64,000 nt of DNA, taken from contig NC_135554.1 in the NCBI RefSeq assembly GCF_964340395.1, positions 9,745,475 to 9,809,474 of the forward strand. Direction: 5' to 3'. The notes under the pieces were generated by a model. That model did not search any database, was not told the DNA's origin, and worked only from the letters and a program-made list of their open reading frames with translations. The translations under genes and the position numbers were made by a program. This document shows, in pieces, positions 63,339 to 64,000 of this stretch. The stretch is from Glandiceps talaboti. Taxonomy: Eukaryota > Hemichordata > Enteropneusta > Spengelidae. Numbering within the stretch: position 1 is the first letter of the stretch; each line of letters begins with the position of its first letter.

Positions 63339-64000
63339 CTAGCAAAGCTTTTAGAAAGAGATGAGAAGAAAGAGATGAGAATGATGTGAATGAGTATTAG
63401 TATTGATAATGACAGTAAAATGAAAAATACGATAATGTATGATCAATGATATAAAGACAACTATATCATGCATTACTAAGGATCTCAGCTATTTATGTAC
63501 TGCTATAATGCTAAAGAAATGTTTAGGATAATCACATTTATCTCCACCTGTACAAAGTATACACTTGCATATATTTCTACACCAGTATGTTGATTATCAA
63601 ATAAAAATTTATATTCTACTGACAAGAAGCAAAAAACGAGTTGGAGCGAATCCGAAATTTTTGGACTCTGTGAGTAGAAATTTTCATTTGAGACTATGAA
63701 CCCAGCGCCCATAAACATTTATTGTCAAGAGTATGTTTTTTTGTTTATAGAATACTAGTAGCTTATTTGAGTTAACAGAATTAAGCTCAAGATTGTCTAT
63801 TCTCTTTACAATTGTACTGTACACAAATTGACCATATGCAGTTGGCTAAATGTGAGCGTTCCTGGTGGAAATCTAGAATTTGTGGTTAGGTATGAAAACC
63901 TTCTTGTCCTAGATCTTGTGACACTTAATTATTAACTCTTCTATTTATTTCATTCTCCATTAGTTTTTTCTACATCATAATGTTAGAATTACTAGCAGCT
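63339..64000. other. intron of gene 2, no feature seen
   Basis: AT-rich to the end of the window; a short purine-rich run follows the acceptor's complement. No further exon recognised. Confidence 0.4.

Overview
This is an AT-rich, intron- and repeat-laden piece of an animal nuclear genome. Exons have GT-AG borders, there are microexons, one LINE tail, MITE-like elements, many tandem repeats and very long microsatellites. The style is that of a marine invertebrate; I cannot name the phylum from the sequence. I saw no prokaryotic operon, CRISPR array, rRNA or intact tRNA.

Coding content is small and, as far as I can read it, all on the minus strand. Gene 1 (about 8.7 kb down to 0.44 kb) has a short first exon, whose first ATG gives Met-Gln, then a 5.7 kb intron and one 2.5 kb exon. 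The predicted acidic protein of about 837 residues ends in MISP/AKAP2-type repeats (IEREIR...REEMLRKERG). Its promoter candidate near 8.69-8.82 kb has a CRE (TGACGTCA) and a CCAAT box. A 1.7 kb foldback element sits about 310 bases upstream of the CRE, in the middle of a CpG-richer stretch.

Gene 2 (about 45.9 kb to beyond 63.3 kb, 5' end outside the window) is assembled from six exons with matching splice phases: 42, 48 and 249 nt (phase 1-1), 1526 nt (1-0), 27 nt and about 387 nt (0-0). The encoded segment carries short endocytic motifs (DPW, LMDID, DLF, FEDNF, DLW), then a 28-residue tandem repeat, then a run of about 23 pentapeptides of the form [VAMT][DN]VQ[KN]. The FEDNF and DLW motifs recall the clathrin/AP2-binding insert of amphiphysin, but no BAR or SH3 domain is visible, so the family is not proven. 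Its 3' exons were not found. A rival reading is that genes 1 and 2 are one transcript, because the 2.5 kb exon also starts in phase 0.

The rest (11-45 kb and the large introns) is repeats and unremarkable AT-rich DNA: a foldback element, two copies of a 464 bp TIR element in opposite orientation, a 350 bp palindrome, two hairpin-repeat families, a tRNA-like SINE head, a LINE 3' tail, a 50 bp x ~18 minisatellite, a ~200 bp tandem array and a long (CATA)n/(CT)n block.
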